From positions 186,001 to 250,000 of the forward strand of contig JALMLS010000062.1 in assembly GCA_038496445.1 (NCBI GenBank): a DNA stretch of 64,000 nt, written 5' to 3'. The position numbers and the translations under genes were made by a program. This document shows, one piece after another, positions 22,961 to 34,575 of this stretch (the first letter of the stretch is position 1; each line of letters opens with the position of its first letter). This stretch comes from Trichosphaerium sp. ATCC 40318. Its lineage: Eukaryota > Discosea > Flabellinia > Trichosidae. The notes beneath the pieces were generated by a model. It made no database searches. It saw nothing but the letters and a program-made list of their open reading frames with translations, and was not told the origin of the DNA.

Positions 22961-25900
22961 ATGGCTTTCAGCTCCGCTTGCTCAATACAGGCACTTCCAG
23001 TAGCGGAACAGCTCCCAGCCATTCTGACGTTACTGTCGCAACCTGAGAGTATATTACTAGCCAACTGGGACAATTTTGGTATCTACACTAAATTATAACG
23101 GCAATTTACACCTAACGCTCCATAAGTTGAGTTTGTGGACTTCTATAAGCCCAAGGAGAAGTTTTATGAGTACAAAACGACATACGCAGAAGAGTTTACA
23201 AACGGAAAAGTTGTGCAGAGGTGCGTTCGAAACAAACTTAGAACAAACGAGCGTGACAGACGCTTTGAATATATTTTTGGTTTTCAAGAAAATAATTTAC
23301 AATCAAAATGTACTAGCGTTCAGTTTTTATCTAATAATGGATTTTTTTGTTCTAGGTTGATCCAAAATTCAAGAGAAACACCTCCTAGTGATCCTAGACT
23401 TAGTGTTTATGTAATTTTATTACGTATATTAGCTAGAATACGTGAGTATTGGAGGAAATAATATTTCTTTTTTTTTGATTTAATTTGTTTTTTCTTACAA
23501 AACCTTAGCTTCTAATGTCGATACAATGATCAAGTCGTCTGGTAATGAGTTGGCGTATACTATACTGTCAAAATCGAAAAATACAGTGGTTTTGGCTGAG
23601 ACTTGCGCTTATATACAGAATCTCGCACTAGACGAAGATAATAAGGCAGCTTTACGAGAGATTGGCGTCATTGATATGGTGACACTTTTTTTTTGTGAAT
23701 TAGTCTCTACTCTCTTATTTACGCTTTAATAGATTGTAAATAGCGTTAAACAGCATTTCGAGAGTGTCAAAGTAGTCACTAATGCGTGGGGATCTTTAAT
23801 GAATTTAGCTATATGCGGTAAGTTGTTATTTTCGTCCAAAGTCGTTATTTAGGTATGGTTCTATTTGTGTACTAACAAACTGTACGCTAGATGATAATAA
23901 AGATCACATTGTAACTTTGGGATGTATTCCATTAGTAACAAGATCACTGGACGCCTTTGCTGGTACGAATCTTTTTTTTTTGTTGTTCAATTTTCCAGGA
24001 CCACGTGGAGGTCAACGTGCTTGACCAGCAGTAGTAGGAGCTTTATAAAATTATTCCACTAATATTTATTTAATTAGCGCACACTGATTTGATTACAAAC
24101 GCTTGTGGTATTCTACAGGTTCGTTTCAAACCCTTTACATTACGTAATAGCTATGAATATTTATTTTGTCTTCATTTAGAATTTGGCGTTAAATGATGAT
24201 TATAAAGTCAAAATTGCTGAGCATGATGGCATAAAACTAATTTTGAGGGCAATGAACTGGCATTCTTCAAAAGCAAATTGCAATTTACCAGCAAAAGTTG
24301 GATCGCCGCCACTGTCGTCTGCTGATTTAGAAGCTACGCTCCAAGAACGAAAGACATCAGCTGCGAGTATTTGCGTTGCTGCTTGTAGCGTAATACAGAA
24401 CCTTGCATTAGACGGTTAGTCAAAGAAAGGGTAACACAGCTTTTGATTAATTTTTACCTACCAGACAACAATCAGCAAAAGATTTCTGAAGAACATGGTA
24501 TTCAGCTTATCCTACAAGCGATGCGTGCTCATCCAACTGGAGAACACGTTCAAGAACATGGTTGCGCTGCTTTGTGGAATTTAAGTCTAAACAGTACGTC
24601 AGAAAAATGAGCTAGAAAGGTTTCTAATTTTTTAATTGAAGAAGACCATATGGAGGAAATTATCGAATCTAACGGTATAAAATGTGTTATTGATGCTATT
24701 AAAAATCATATACGATGTGTTGGTGTATTAAAAAACGCTTGTGGAGCTTTATGGAATTTATCCGTTTCAGGTACACGAAAAACGTTGTACTCATCCTAAA
24801 CTAACTAAAAAAAACAGAAGAAAATCAAAAAATTATCACTAAACACAATGGCGTTGGTACGTATTCAGAAAAAAAAGAAAAAGCTTTTTTGGATGAATGG
24901 TTTTTTTGGATACTTTTTTAAGTTCTCGCTATGAATACTGGTAACTCATTATGAAATTCATAGATGTTCTTCTTTCTGTAATGCGCGAAAATGATGATAG
25001 CGCGGAAGTACAATTTAATGCATGTGGTGTTATTATGAATATGGCAAGAGATGGTAAGAATTCGAAAGCATTATTTTTTTTAGCTTCATTTTTGTTTTCC
25101 TAATTTTTTTTAGAGCCTACAAAGGTGATGATTGCTGCTAAAGGCGGTATTGATTTAATTGTTCACTCAATGACAGTTCATCCAAACAATGTTGAGGTTG
25201 CACGATATGCTTGTGCAGCGTTATGGAATCTCGCTGTCAATGGTACGTACACTTCACCTTGTACCTACATGTCAAAGCTTATATTTCTTTAGATGACAAC
25301 AAAGATCTTATCGCTGCAAAGAAGGGTATAGATGCTATATTAGGTGCAATGAGAGCTCATGAAAAAGACCATGAACTCATAAATAATGCATGTGGAGCTC
25401 TGTGGAACATTTGCGTGCGAGGTACGTTAATTATTGTTCAAAACTGTTAGCTAAATTTATTTCCGAATAAGAACACAACACCTTGGAAATTGCTCAAAAA
25501 GGAGGGATAGAATTAATAATTACAGCGCTTAAAAATTTTACAGAGCAACATGATGTCCAACGTCATGCTTGTGGCGCTTTAAGAAATCTAGCCGTTGATG
25601 GTAACTGAACTTTTAATTGTTTGTTTGATTTCTAACCTCCTCAAGATAACAACGCAAGAGCTATTCCAAACCTTGATGGTATTGATATCCTTGTTGATAC
25701 AATGAAACGTAATATAAACAGTCCTCAAGTGTTAAGCGAAGCACTAGCTGCCCTTTGGAATGTAGCCATTCATGGTATGATCTTTTTTCTTTAACTTCTT
25801 CGTTTGTTTTTTTTTTGTCGCTGATTTAGTGTCAGATGAAAATAAGGCTACTATTGTGAGTGCTTGTCAAGTTGTTGCGGATATTATGCGGTCACATCCT

Positions 25901-27436
25901 TCTCTGCTTGAAGTACAACATGTAGCAGTAGGTTCTTTATTCCATATATCAAAACTTGGTACGTCCTAGTACACTTCTGGAAGCGTCACCGTACACTAAC
26001 TTGTATCCTTTTTAAGATAAAAATAAGACTGTTTTGGCTCGGTGTGGGATTTTGCCACTGTGTGCCGCTTGTATACTAGAGTTTGGTAAAGAAGGTATTG
26101 TCCCCCAAAAAGTTAATTTGGTTTGGTTTACTAAGTTCTTGTCTAGATGCTGATAGTGATAATGAGATTATTGTATTCGCTGCAGATGTTATACACCATA
26201 TTGTTACTGTTAAAGATGATTCAAAGGGAGGATTTATTGTTGATTTTTTGAAAGGGTACGACATTTTGCTAGCAAACGAAGTTGTAAAGCAAAAGCCTTC
26301 TTTAAAAGTATGCCAAACGTTAACTTATTTTGTAGTGGAACAGCGAAATTACTCAGTTCAGTATCGCCAACATTACAAAAAGCAACTGGTATACCTACTG
26401 TACGTGTTTAAACAGAAAAAGAAACTTGTTGATAAGCACAAAAACTCAATGTTATTAGATCTTTAGGCATCTACGCAAGGCATCTTTTGGTACGTCTGGC
26501 TTCTGTTGTATCTTCTTATTATGTTTTATTGGGTTTTACTGACTTTTTGAACAAGTTAACGTTGCAGCACATTCGATAGAAACTGTTGATGATGATGCCA
26601 AGAAAAATATGGCGCTAGATTTACCTTATCTTGTTGTTGATACTACTCAAAGACGAAATGTTTTTATTAAGCATGAATGGCTTAAAGTTCTAATAGATCT
26701 CTTAAAAGACAGTAAAACGCGTAAAAGAGCTTGTGATGCATTATTACACGTATTCAAAGACACAATGCTTAAAACATATTTAATGCCTAAAGTATCACCA
26801 AAAAGCATTCAGGATGAGCCTAAGGATATTCTGTTCTCTATTCTTGGACAAGATGGTACTACAGTAGAGATTGAAGCGAGTAAGGATTTGCTTTCTGAAC
26901 GATCAGAATACTTTGCGAAATTATTCGGTTCTCAAATGAGAGAATCATCTGAAGGTATTGTGTACCTTGAACAAGTAGATAGTTGTATTTTTAAACGTGC
27001 TTTGGAATTCTTGTATACGTACACGTTCGAAGAGAAGATAACAGATATTGATGAATGCTATGAGTTAATGGTACCTTCTTTGCTGTTTTGTAGACTTGAC
27101 AAGTTCTATTTAATTTTGATTAAAACGTTACTCAATTTACGTACTGTGTGGCTCACTGGTAGTATTTAGGTATGCGCTGATCGCTTTCAATTGGAAGACT
27201 TGAAGCTCTATTGTGAGTTGTACTTTGCTGATCGTCTAAATCTACAAACTATTGTATCCTTCTATGATTTGGCGATTTGTTTCAATGCAGCGAAGTTGAG
27301 GCTGCTATGTGCTGATTGGTTTTTCACAAACTTGACTTTGTTGTGGGATGACGATGGTAGCGATGTTGGGCTCCAATTACTAGAACTACCCCTATTTGAA
27401 CGTACATTGTTTGCATATTTGAACGAGATTTCATAG
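22961..27436 (+). CDS. Armadillo-repeat protein with C-terminal BTB/POZ domain
   Basis: Long gene with many introns, often one per repeat. The N-terminal exon (MAFSSACSIQALPVAEQLPA) and a helical region lead into about ten armadillo repeats with the signature ACGALWNLS or close variants (ACAALWNLA, ACGVIMNMA, ACGALRNLA), each followed by D/N-NK and G(I/G)xxLI. After a degenerate region, a BTB domain follows: ILGQDGTTVEIEASKDLLSE, YFAKLFGSQMRES, ALEFLYTY, ADRFQLEDLKLYCE. ARM-BTB proteins commonly serve as substrate adaptors for cullin-3 ubiquitin ligases; that role is inferred. A 28-nt intron near 26309-26336 restores the frame before KWNSEITQ. Stop at 27436. Confidence 0.8.
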
Positions 27437-28397
27437 CACGCGCTCCGAATGACTCTGCGCAAAGGACGTATTTGTAAAGGCAACAAACAGTGTTGTATTA
27501 AAATTGTAAAGAACTGACGTCACGCGTTGTTAAATGAGTGTCGTTTTCTTTTTTTTTTTCGTGACTTAGCCAGTTAAGCTGTTACCTGAGTTATTTCCCA
27601 ACTATTTTACATCGGAAGCTGGTCGTTTCTCATTTCGCTTGAAAACAGCACGTTCATGTCATAAGGTATGTCACAGTGATTCCATTGCATCCTTTGTTTT
27701 TGCTTTTATCGATGATGCTTTAAATATTTGCAATCAGCTTAGCGCTTAGTCGCGTTGCGGAAAAACTGGTCTTACCTATGTGAGGTTTCACAAACAAAAC
27801 ATCAGACTATTTTCTACGCGTATAAATATGATTCTTATACTCTTCATAGCACTATACACATACGTCCGACGCGTTCCAGTATGAAAGGGAGGACAAGGTA
27901 AGCGTTTCTCAAGGTACGTCTCAAAGTCTCTCATAACCTGCGCCCAAGCGCATCTGTACATCAATAAACACTATTATACTATTCTTCTCTTGTTATTGTC
28001 AAGGCCTCTATTTTTTAAAACGCCGCACCGCGACTTGGCGTTCTTCAAGCGTTCCAGCTGCGTGCGCGTGTATTACTCTGAACAGAACAGTACGGAGATG
28101 ATGTTCACCGTTGATCGAAGTTTTTTTCTGTCCGTCGCCAACTGCTACTGAGAATAATGCTTTGTAGTCCAAAGGGTTAGGAGTGGTGCCCAGTTTTTTT
28201 CTGATCGTCTACCGTTCTTATGACCAACGTCAATGCTCAGTTCTACCTACAGTAACTAGTTGCATGCAAAACTGATAAGCCGACAAAATTTAATAGACTA
28301 AATGTTGGAACTTTGTTTATTTGAGATGCCGGATGATCCAAAGGCGTTTGTTCTTGCTTCTTTGTTCAAAAAATACCCTCACCCTGAGAGTACTTTT
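27437..28397. other. Intergenic, possible tiny spliced gene
   Basis: Mostly AT-rich. At about 27534 an ATG followed by a GTTTTC...TTAG intron leads to PVKLLPELFPNYFTSEAG and then RFSFRLKTARSCHK before a GTATG donor, giving perhaps 39 residues. It is too short to assign. No other gene seen. Confidence 0.3.
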
Positions 28398-28763
28398 TCA
28401 TGTATTCGCTACAACAATCAAATGTCCGCTTTTATTCCATTTTTTGTATACTCCATCTAACTTACCATCGACGTAATTAAACTGTTCCTTCAATTGGCCA
28501 TTGTCATACCACGTCTTACATTCTCCATACAACCTGCCATGATCCCAATACTCTTGACTATGAGCAGAAGAAGACGAACTATTCATCCGAAACTTTAACC
28601 ACTTTCGATGTTTTTTCAAATCCGAATCAAACCTCGTTGTTGATGCTGCCTGCTTAGACAGAAGTGGCCAGATTAAATACACTTTGACGTCAATATCAAT
28701 AATATAAAGTTGTAGCTCCATAGGAAGGCCTAATAAGTGTCCATACTCCGATCTCTGGTTCAT
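28398..28763 (-). CDS. Short F-box-like MORN-variant protein, truncated paralogue
   Basis: A 121-codon exon homologous to the N-terminus of the gene at 29401-31103: an F-box-like helix (GLPMELQLYIID...VYLIWPLLSK), the shared TRFDSDLKKHRKWLK, then only two MORN-variant repeats (ECKTWYDNGQLKEQF, GVYKKWNKSGHL) before a stop. The ATG directly follows CCTAG, so an upstream exon is possible. Against about twenty repeats in its neighbour this is a truncated copy or short relative. Confidence 0.5.
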   Translation of the reverse strand: MNQRSEYGHLLGLPMELQLYIIDIDVKVYLIWPLLSKQAASTTRFDSDLKKHRKWLKFRMNSSSSSAHSQEYWDHGRLYGECKTWYDNGQLKEQFNYVDGKLDGVYKKWNKSGHLIVVANT

Positions 28764-29400
28764 CTAGGTTTTTTTTGGATGTTAGCTGTAGAAACTTGTG
28801 GTGACGTTCTCCGTGCTAGAAGAACAGAAATAAGGTGTTATTTTTGTTTTCTAAAGTCAAACAGCCAGTAGTTATCTCAAAATGATCTTGATACTGTTTG
28901 TGTAACACTAGTGTTACTGTTATATGCGCTAATTTCAACTAAAGACCTACTTACACTATTTCAAAGAAAGCCACAAAACTGCAAGACTTAATCAAGGCAT
29001 CCATTGCCAATACCCACTACTTGTGTAACAACACTTAGTCACTATTGATAATAGTTGTAACAATCTATCACTGAGGCCGACATGTTGGTTGCCTGAGGTT
29101 TCCGGAGTGCGTCTGCCCTTGATGAATTGATGTTACAAACACGAAAAAAGTTACTTTGCAGAGAAAACGTATGTTTAATACATTAGAACAACCTAGAAAA
29201 AGTTCAAATTGCTAGTAACGTATTAGCACCTAGGCATTGTATTGACTTCCAAAAAGTACCAACACACTGCTACAAATAAATTCAACTTAAGCACACACAA
29301 ACAAGTAGCCTCTTCCCATAACTAGCAAAAACGTAAAAAATACTGAGAAACAACTTTAAGATCTTTGGTTATTTTTGTCAGTTTATGTGCAGTCTAATTA
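28764..29400. other. Intergenic between the two MORN-variant genes
   Basis: Promoter side of the short paralogue and 3' flank of the long one. No exon, tRNA or repeat recognised. Confidence 0.4.
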
Positions 29401-31103
29401 TTATTCTACAAGATCACCATTGACGTAGCTACAATGGTTAAGTACTTGTCCATCTGAAGTCCAACTTTTGAACACACCATGTCTCTCACCATTAGAATAA
29501 TATACATTCATATGCAACTGCCCATTATCATACCATGACGTGTACTCTCCTTCATACTTATCATTAGCAAAAAAGCAGTTTATTCTCTTCTGTCCATTCG
29601 GATACCATGCAATGAACTCTCCCTCTCTACATCCGTCCTTATATTGTACCTTAATCTCAATCTTTCCATCAGTAAACCATGTCTTTGATTCTCCTTCCTT
29701 CTTACCACCAACAAAGTAAGATTTCATTTCCATTTGTCCATTCTCATGCCACATCTTACTTTCTCCTTCTCTAACATCTTCAACAAAATTACAATGCTCA
29801 GCAAGTTGTCCATTTTCATGCCAACGTCTATGCTCTCCTTCTCGTTTATCATTAGCATACTGAGATATCTTCCATAACGCTCCACCTTCATGCCACTCCT
29901 TCGCTTCTCCTTCTATTTTTCCTTCTTTATAATGACAATGAAGTGCCAACTGACCATTATCATACCATGTCTTACTAGAGCCATCAAGTAGGTCAAAAGC
30001 ATAAAAAAACTGAACTTTCAATTGACCAGTCTCATACCAAGACTTGCTCTCTCCATGAAGCTTATCATTCACATAACAACTTGTAACTTTCAACTGACCG
30101 CTATCATACCAAGCTTTAAGAATACCTTCTATCTTACCATCAACAAAAACTTGAAGCTGAGATAACTGTCCGTTTCTATGCCACTTCTTTGTTTCTCCTT
30201 CTTGTTTACCTTCAATAAAAAATAAATGTTCTTTCAACTGGCCGTTATCATGCCATTGCTTTGCTTCTCCTTGTATCTTACCTTTACAAGCAAAATACTC
30301 CTCTCTAAGTTGACCATTATCATGCCATTCTTTTCCTTCTCCATCAAGCTTACTATTGACACAATTGAAGTGTTGAACGAGTTGTCCGTTTTTATTCCAT
30401 TTCTTGACTTGACCTTCAATCTTCCCTTTAATATACATTGTCTTTCCTTCTAATTGTCCATTATCATGCCACGTTGTATACTCTCCATCCCGTTCATCAT
30501 TGACATAAGTGAATGTATACTTCAACTTACCATTCTCATGCCATCCTTTCTTTTCTCCTTCTAGTTTACCGTTGATAAAATGAGAAAGTGCCTTTAGATT
30601 TCCATTATCATGCCACATCAAGTACTCTCCTTCACGTTTTCCATTGACATAATTATGCTTAACAATCAATTTACCTTCTTCGTTATACATCTTACACTCT
30701 CCTTCTTTTAAACCTCTAACATATGCGAACTGATCACGTAATTGTCCATTATCATGCCAGTGTTTAAGCTCACCATGAGGTTCACCATGACTCCAATATA
30801 AGTGTAATTTGATTTGCTTTTTCGATGTTTCTTTGTTGACTTTTAGTAGAATCCATTTTCTGTGTTTTTTTAGCTCGCCATCGAACCTCGTCATTTGCGC
30901 CGTGTGTTTTGATAGTAACGGCCACTTTAGATATACCTCGAGGTCTATTTCAGCCATTTCAATGTGTAAATCACTTGGAAGGCTTAAAAGGCTCGTTTTG
31001 GCCCTTCGGTCGGTTTCCGGTATAGTAATCTAGTTGTATGTGCGTTAGGGGATCGAACGTTGGTTTTTAGCGGAAAACAAAGTACCTTGCGTTTAGTCGC
31101 CAT
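29401..31103 (-). CDS. F-box-like protein with about twenty MORN-variant repeats
   Basis: A short first exon (MATKRK, 31086-31103), an intron with CAACTAG acceptor, then one long exon. The N-terminus has an F-box-like stretch (LSLPSDLHIEMAEIDLEVYL then KWPLLSK). The rest is a regular array of about 23-24 residues per unit, consensus GExKxWHDNGQLxxxxxYVxGK. Profile searches often name this repeat YwqK-type; it is a beta-hairpin repeat related to MORN. F-box plus MORN-type proteins are known from amoeba-infecting giant viruses and protists, so exchange with such viruses is possible. A substrate-recruiting role is inferred. Confidence 0.7.
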
Positions 31104-31784
31104 TCTATACGTAAACTACAATGTGTATGCGAAGAATTCAATGTTTGGACGTATTTGAGCTCCGGTTAGCGTTTTACGAAAATAATGACTGCGGTTGACT
31201 ACAACACGTGCCAAACAATCGCTTGTACGCTGACGTATTTTTGCACTAGGACTTCGACGAGCTTTGTGGTACGCCACAGTTAGGTCTGCATGTAACTTCG
31301 AGGAATCTAGTGCCACCTTTTTAAAACACGTGCTCATTTCATTTGGTGCGCTAAGACATCTGATAAAAACTCAATAAATCTGCAGCCAAATACTTTGTGG
31401 TACTAGCAAGGCACTACCACTGTATTCAATAGTATATTGGTAATTGTTACGGTATAGCTAACACTTTTGTTTACCCGTATTCCCAGTAAAACGGTCATGT
31501 GCAACTGCTGACAGAGAGTGGCTAAAAAGATAACTTCAACGTGTTGCATGACAATCTGTGTGCAATGCTGACATCCCTCATGCGAAGTGATTTACTTGTG
31601 CTAGATTGTTAGTAATGGTTCATATTGTAAGGACTTGTAAGCACTAAGCCATTCACTTTTGTATCGAATATTTTTAGCACGAAGAAAATAAAAATTGTTT
31701 GTGTGGGACAATATTGACATAAGCATAAAGGTAATGCCGCTTTTGGGTGGCTACGTGCCCGCACTGTCCCCTTATCATATACAA
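31104..31784. other. Intergenic upstream of tRNA-Asn
   Basis: Promoter side of the MORN-variant gene and the 5' flank of the tRNA. From about 31722 the sequence belongs to the inverted repeat shared with 34101-34262. Confidence 0.45.
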
Positions 31785-31888
31785 GCTTCTGTAGCTCAGT
31801 TGGTTTAGAGCGCACGACTGTTAATCGTGAGGTCGTAGGTTCGATCCCTACCAGAAGCGGTCTGTTTTTATTCAGTTTTCTGATGTGT
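31722..31888. repeat. Left arm of tRNA-Asn inverted repeat
   Basis: About 165 bases around the tRNA gene match 34101-34262 in inverted orientation with few differences, covering about 60 bases of 5' flank and 25 bases of 3' flank. Confidence 0.75.
31785..31859 (+). tRNA. tRNA-Asn (anticodon GTT)
   Basis: Perfect seven-pair acceptor stem (GCTTCTG with CAGAAGC, discriminator G), A box TAGCTCAGTTGG, anticodon stem CACGA/TCGTG with loop CTGTTAA (anticodon GTT), and T-arm GTAGG TTCGATC CCTAC. No intron. TTTTT follows closely as a Pol III terminator. The 5' flank has TATCATATACAA directly before the gene. Confidence 0.95.
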
Positions 31889-32993
31889 GCAATATCCTTC
31901 ATTTGTACTATCCTGTAACGTTAGTGCCACAATCGCTAACTACAGACTGAAGAGCTGTATTTATTAAGTTCACATGTGATGCAATTAAGATGTGAATACT
32001 AAACACTGTTTTACTATTGCCGATTCTAGCACAATACAGTGTCGCATTAATTGTATAGAGTCACATAATTACTCATCGCTTTTAATAGTGGAGTTATACA
32101 ACCTGAATGGTGAAACTTACAGGGAGATTATATAGCGCGAGAAAATACGTCTCAACTGCACAGAAGGATAGAAACTATTCCAAAGAAAAAAAAAGAAGTA
32201 AATTTAATTTACAACATTAAGTGTGGAAGCACATTTGTTTAAACATTGCTTTTTACTGTGTCTGTTATACAAGATTTTCGCCAAAACAGAGAGAGCCAAT
32301 AATATTCTTTTTGACTTCAAGTACCGCTTGTTTTTTGGGTTTTCTGTTAAAATGAGAATTTCAAAAAAAAAAAGAAGTTGCGTTTGATGTTTGTATGTTA
32401 TGTATGATTGTTAAACCACGTGTGGGTATTGTTCTTTTTTTGTTTTCCTTTTTCTACCTCTTATATCCAAAGGTTTCTGAGTGGGGCGATTTTTTTACAA
32501 AACCGAACACCAACCTCTTCTTTTTACTGTACGTTTGTATGTCATAAGGTAATTGAGCTGTTTTCTATTAAATGCGTTCTTACGCTGTGAGCGTATGTAA
32601 TCTACAGCCTAAGTACACGTGTGAAAAGTACAGAAAGGCAAAAAAAAGGCTTGCGAAACTACAAAAAAGTTCTCAATTTTTTTGCTTGTCTCAAAAGAAT
32701 TCAATTTAAAAAACCCCAAGCGCCTGAAAATGCTTTTCCCGAGCGTCCTATGCATTAAATAGGTACCCGTACTCAGAATTACGGTCGTCCTGAGTAAAAT
32801 CGGCATAATAAAGCCTTAATTACCGACAAAAGCCCGACCGAAACAGAATACAGCTACGTCAGTGCCAAGTGCAAATATTAAAAAAAATAACCCAAAAGGT
32901 TCTATCCTCATAAATTTGATAAAAAAGTTATTTTTTTAGTGTTTTCAAACAAACTGTGCACTACTTGTAAAGGTAGATGTCTATTTCACTAAC
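31889..32993. other. AT-rich region 3' of the PRL gene
   Basis: No clear gene. It should contain the missing last exon(s) of the PRL phosphatase, which I could not place. A CACGTG occurs near 32418. Confidence 0.35.
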
Positions 32994-33882
32994 CTGTAAA
33001 GGATCCATTCCATTCTCTATAAAAGCGATAGCTACAAGCACAGGAGCACGACCAAGGCCAGCCTACAAGAAATGTGTTAGAGATGTAAAGTCTTTGTAAT
33101 TTTCGTGGAGAGTTGAAGTTTGATTTGCTTGTTGACGCTTGGCAATTTTTTTGTTTATTTCTATACTACTAAGAAGCGTATAATTTTGTAGTTTGTAGAT
33201 AACCAAGATGATTTTTTAATTTTTTCAAAAAATTTTTCTAGCGGGCTTGTACCTGACAGTGTACAGCTATAGTCTCCTCAGCGTCATGACCTTTACAGAA
33301 TCTATCGTCTACGAGTTGAATCCACTATTTTAAGAGCCATTAAATCGTAAAAACTTGTAATTTTCGAAAAAAATAATTTCAGTGTTTTTTGGATTTACTG
33401 TTTTTTTTTGTAAAATGTCTCATGCTCGTAGAAAGCAGTTTTTTTTGATCAGTTTTTTAAACGGCAAACGGCTTAATGTTAAAATAGGATGAAATGGGAG
33501 ACTTGGGCGTACATCGCGTATTAGTTGTGGGTCTGGTGTTGCGCCATCGGCAAAGACCATAGGCTATGCCATTGTCAACGTAAACACGAACGACATTTTG
33601 TTTTTTGTTACCACAACCGTAATGCCATTATTTTCTATAACAGATTGGTCGTACTCCTCTTCTGATGCGCGTACAAGCGTTGAAACAGAGTTTTTTTCGA
33701 GTTCCTGCCATTATTATTAACCACGGTTAATTTTACAAACTTAGAGCTCGTACGTTCGCAAACTGCTTCATCTGGGAGTTGGCAGGCGCAGCCATGATAA
33801 GAAATCTCCTATCCTTGTTTTAAAATTTACTGGGCCTTAATTTGAACTAGTACCTATCACCATCGTCGACTAAAGTAGACAT
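32994..33882 (-). CDS. PRL/PTP4A-type dual-specificity phosphatase, 3' end unresolved
   Basis: Six small exons join in frame from an ATG at 33882: MSTLVDDGD, RRFLIMAAPANSQ, LEKNSVSTLVRASEEEYDQS, then PMVFADGATPDPQ (general-acid Asp in FADG), WIQLVDDRFC, and the P-loop HCQAGLGR followed by APVLVAIAFIENGM. The AGLGRAPVLVA signature is specific to the PRL subfamily. The frame is clear to the CAG at 32994, where a GTTAG donor follows. The typical C-terminal helix and prenylation CaaX box were not found downstream; one candidate acceptor gives only a few codons. It lies between the two arms of the tRNA-Asn inverted repeat. Confidence 0.75.
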
Positions 33883-34100
33883 GACTGCTTTTACCTCATG
33901 TCCAAAATTCGCTACAAAAAGTTTTGACCAAAGTTTGACTTTTGTGAAGCGAATTATCCAATGTTCCAAAAATAATGTCACGTGGGTACTCACCATTTAA
34001 GAAAACAGAGGAAACGCTGCTGTATTTAGGTGTTGTGAATTGTTGTAGTGCGTAACGTGTACGCTAGAGTATTGGAACCTACACAGAGTGTATCAACACA

Positions 34101-34262
34101 TACTTTCAGGAAACTGAATAAAAACAGACCGCTTCTGGTAGGGATCGAACCTACGACCTCACGATTAACAGTCGTGCGCTCTAAACCAACTGAGCTACAG
34201 AAGCTTGTATATGATAAGGGGACAGTGTGGGCACGTAGCCACCAAAAAGCGGCATTATCTAA
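34101..34262. repeat. Right arm of tRNA-Asn inverted repeat
   Basis: Inverted copy of 31722-31888, including the tRNA gene, its 5' flank with GGTGGCTACGTGCCC and TATCATATACAA, and the T-rich 3' flank. Confidence 0.75.
34130..34204 (-). tRNA. tRNA-Asn (anticodon GTT)
   Basis: Identical in sequence to the copy at 31785-31859, on the opposite strand. All stems are intact and the anticodon is GTT. TTTTTA lies just downstream as terminator. Confidence 0.95.
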
Positions 34263-34575
34263 CTCTGTGCTCCTACTCTAAGATTGTACTCATTTTTTTG
34301 AATTTCATTGGTTAGGAAAAAAATCACGTGGGAAAATAGATGTTACCAACTGAGAAACTTCGTCACTAAAGGGCAGCCTGACATTTTATTGGTGACAGCT
34401 ACAGCGTAACTAACACTTTTCTACCTCTACGCTCCGGGAAAATGATCATTGAACGTCATTAAGATATTTATTAAGGTCAATTAACTCCTGGGTACCAAAA
34501 AATAGAGTGTTTAATGGTCGTTGTGTGCTGTGAACGTTTTAGCTAGCTTTACTATTGTGTTCTTATAAAGCTGCT
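34205..34575. promoter_or_regulatory. Spacer: tRNA 5' flank and copy F upstream region
   Basis: Contains the tRNA-Asn upstream flank and, further right, the presumptive promoter of surface copy F. CACGTG near 34324. No other gene. Confidence 0.4.

Noticed and set aside
26309-26336. A 17-nt ultrashort intron GTTAAC...TAG in the ARM-BTB gene
   Set aside because: A 28-nt GTATG...TAG intron fits better. It gives a frame that stays consistent through the next two exons.
30226-30453. Hydrophobic plus-strand frame inside the MORN-variant gene
   Set aside because: Antisense shadow of the repeat array; no independent support.
29401-31103. Toxin-antitoxin system, because the repeat is commonly labelled YwqK antitoxin
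   Set aside because: The label reflects repeat similarity only. The gene is eukaryotic and spliced, has an F-box-like N-terminus, and has no toxin partner.
34048-34281. Protein frames reading through the tRNA-Asn genes (also at 31609 and 63316)
   Set aside because: Their sequence is translated tRNA; the tRNA fold is perfect.
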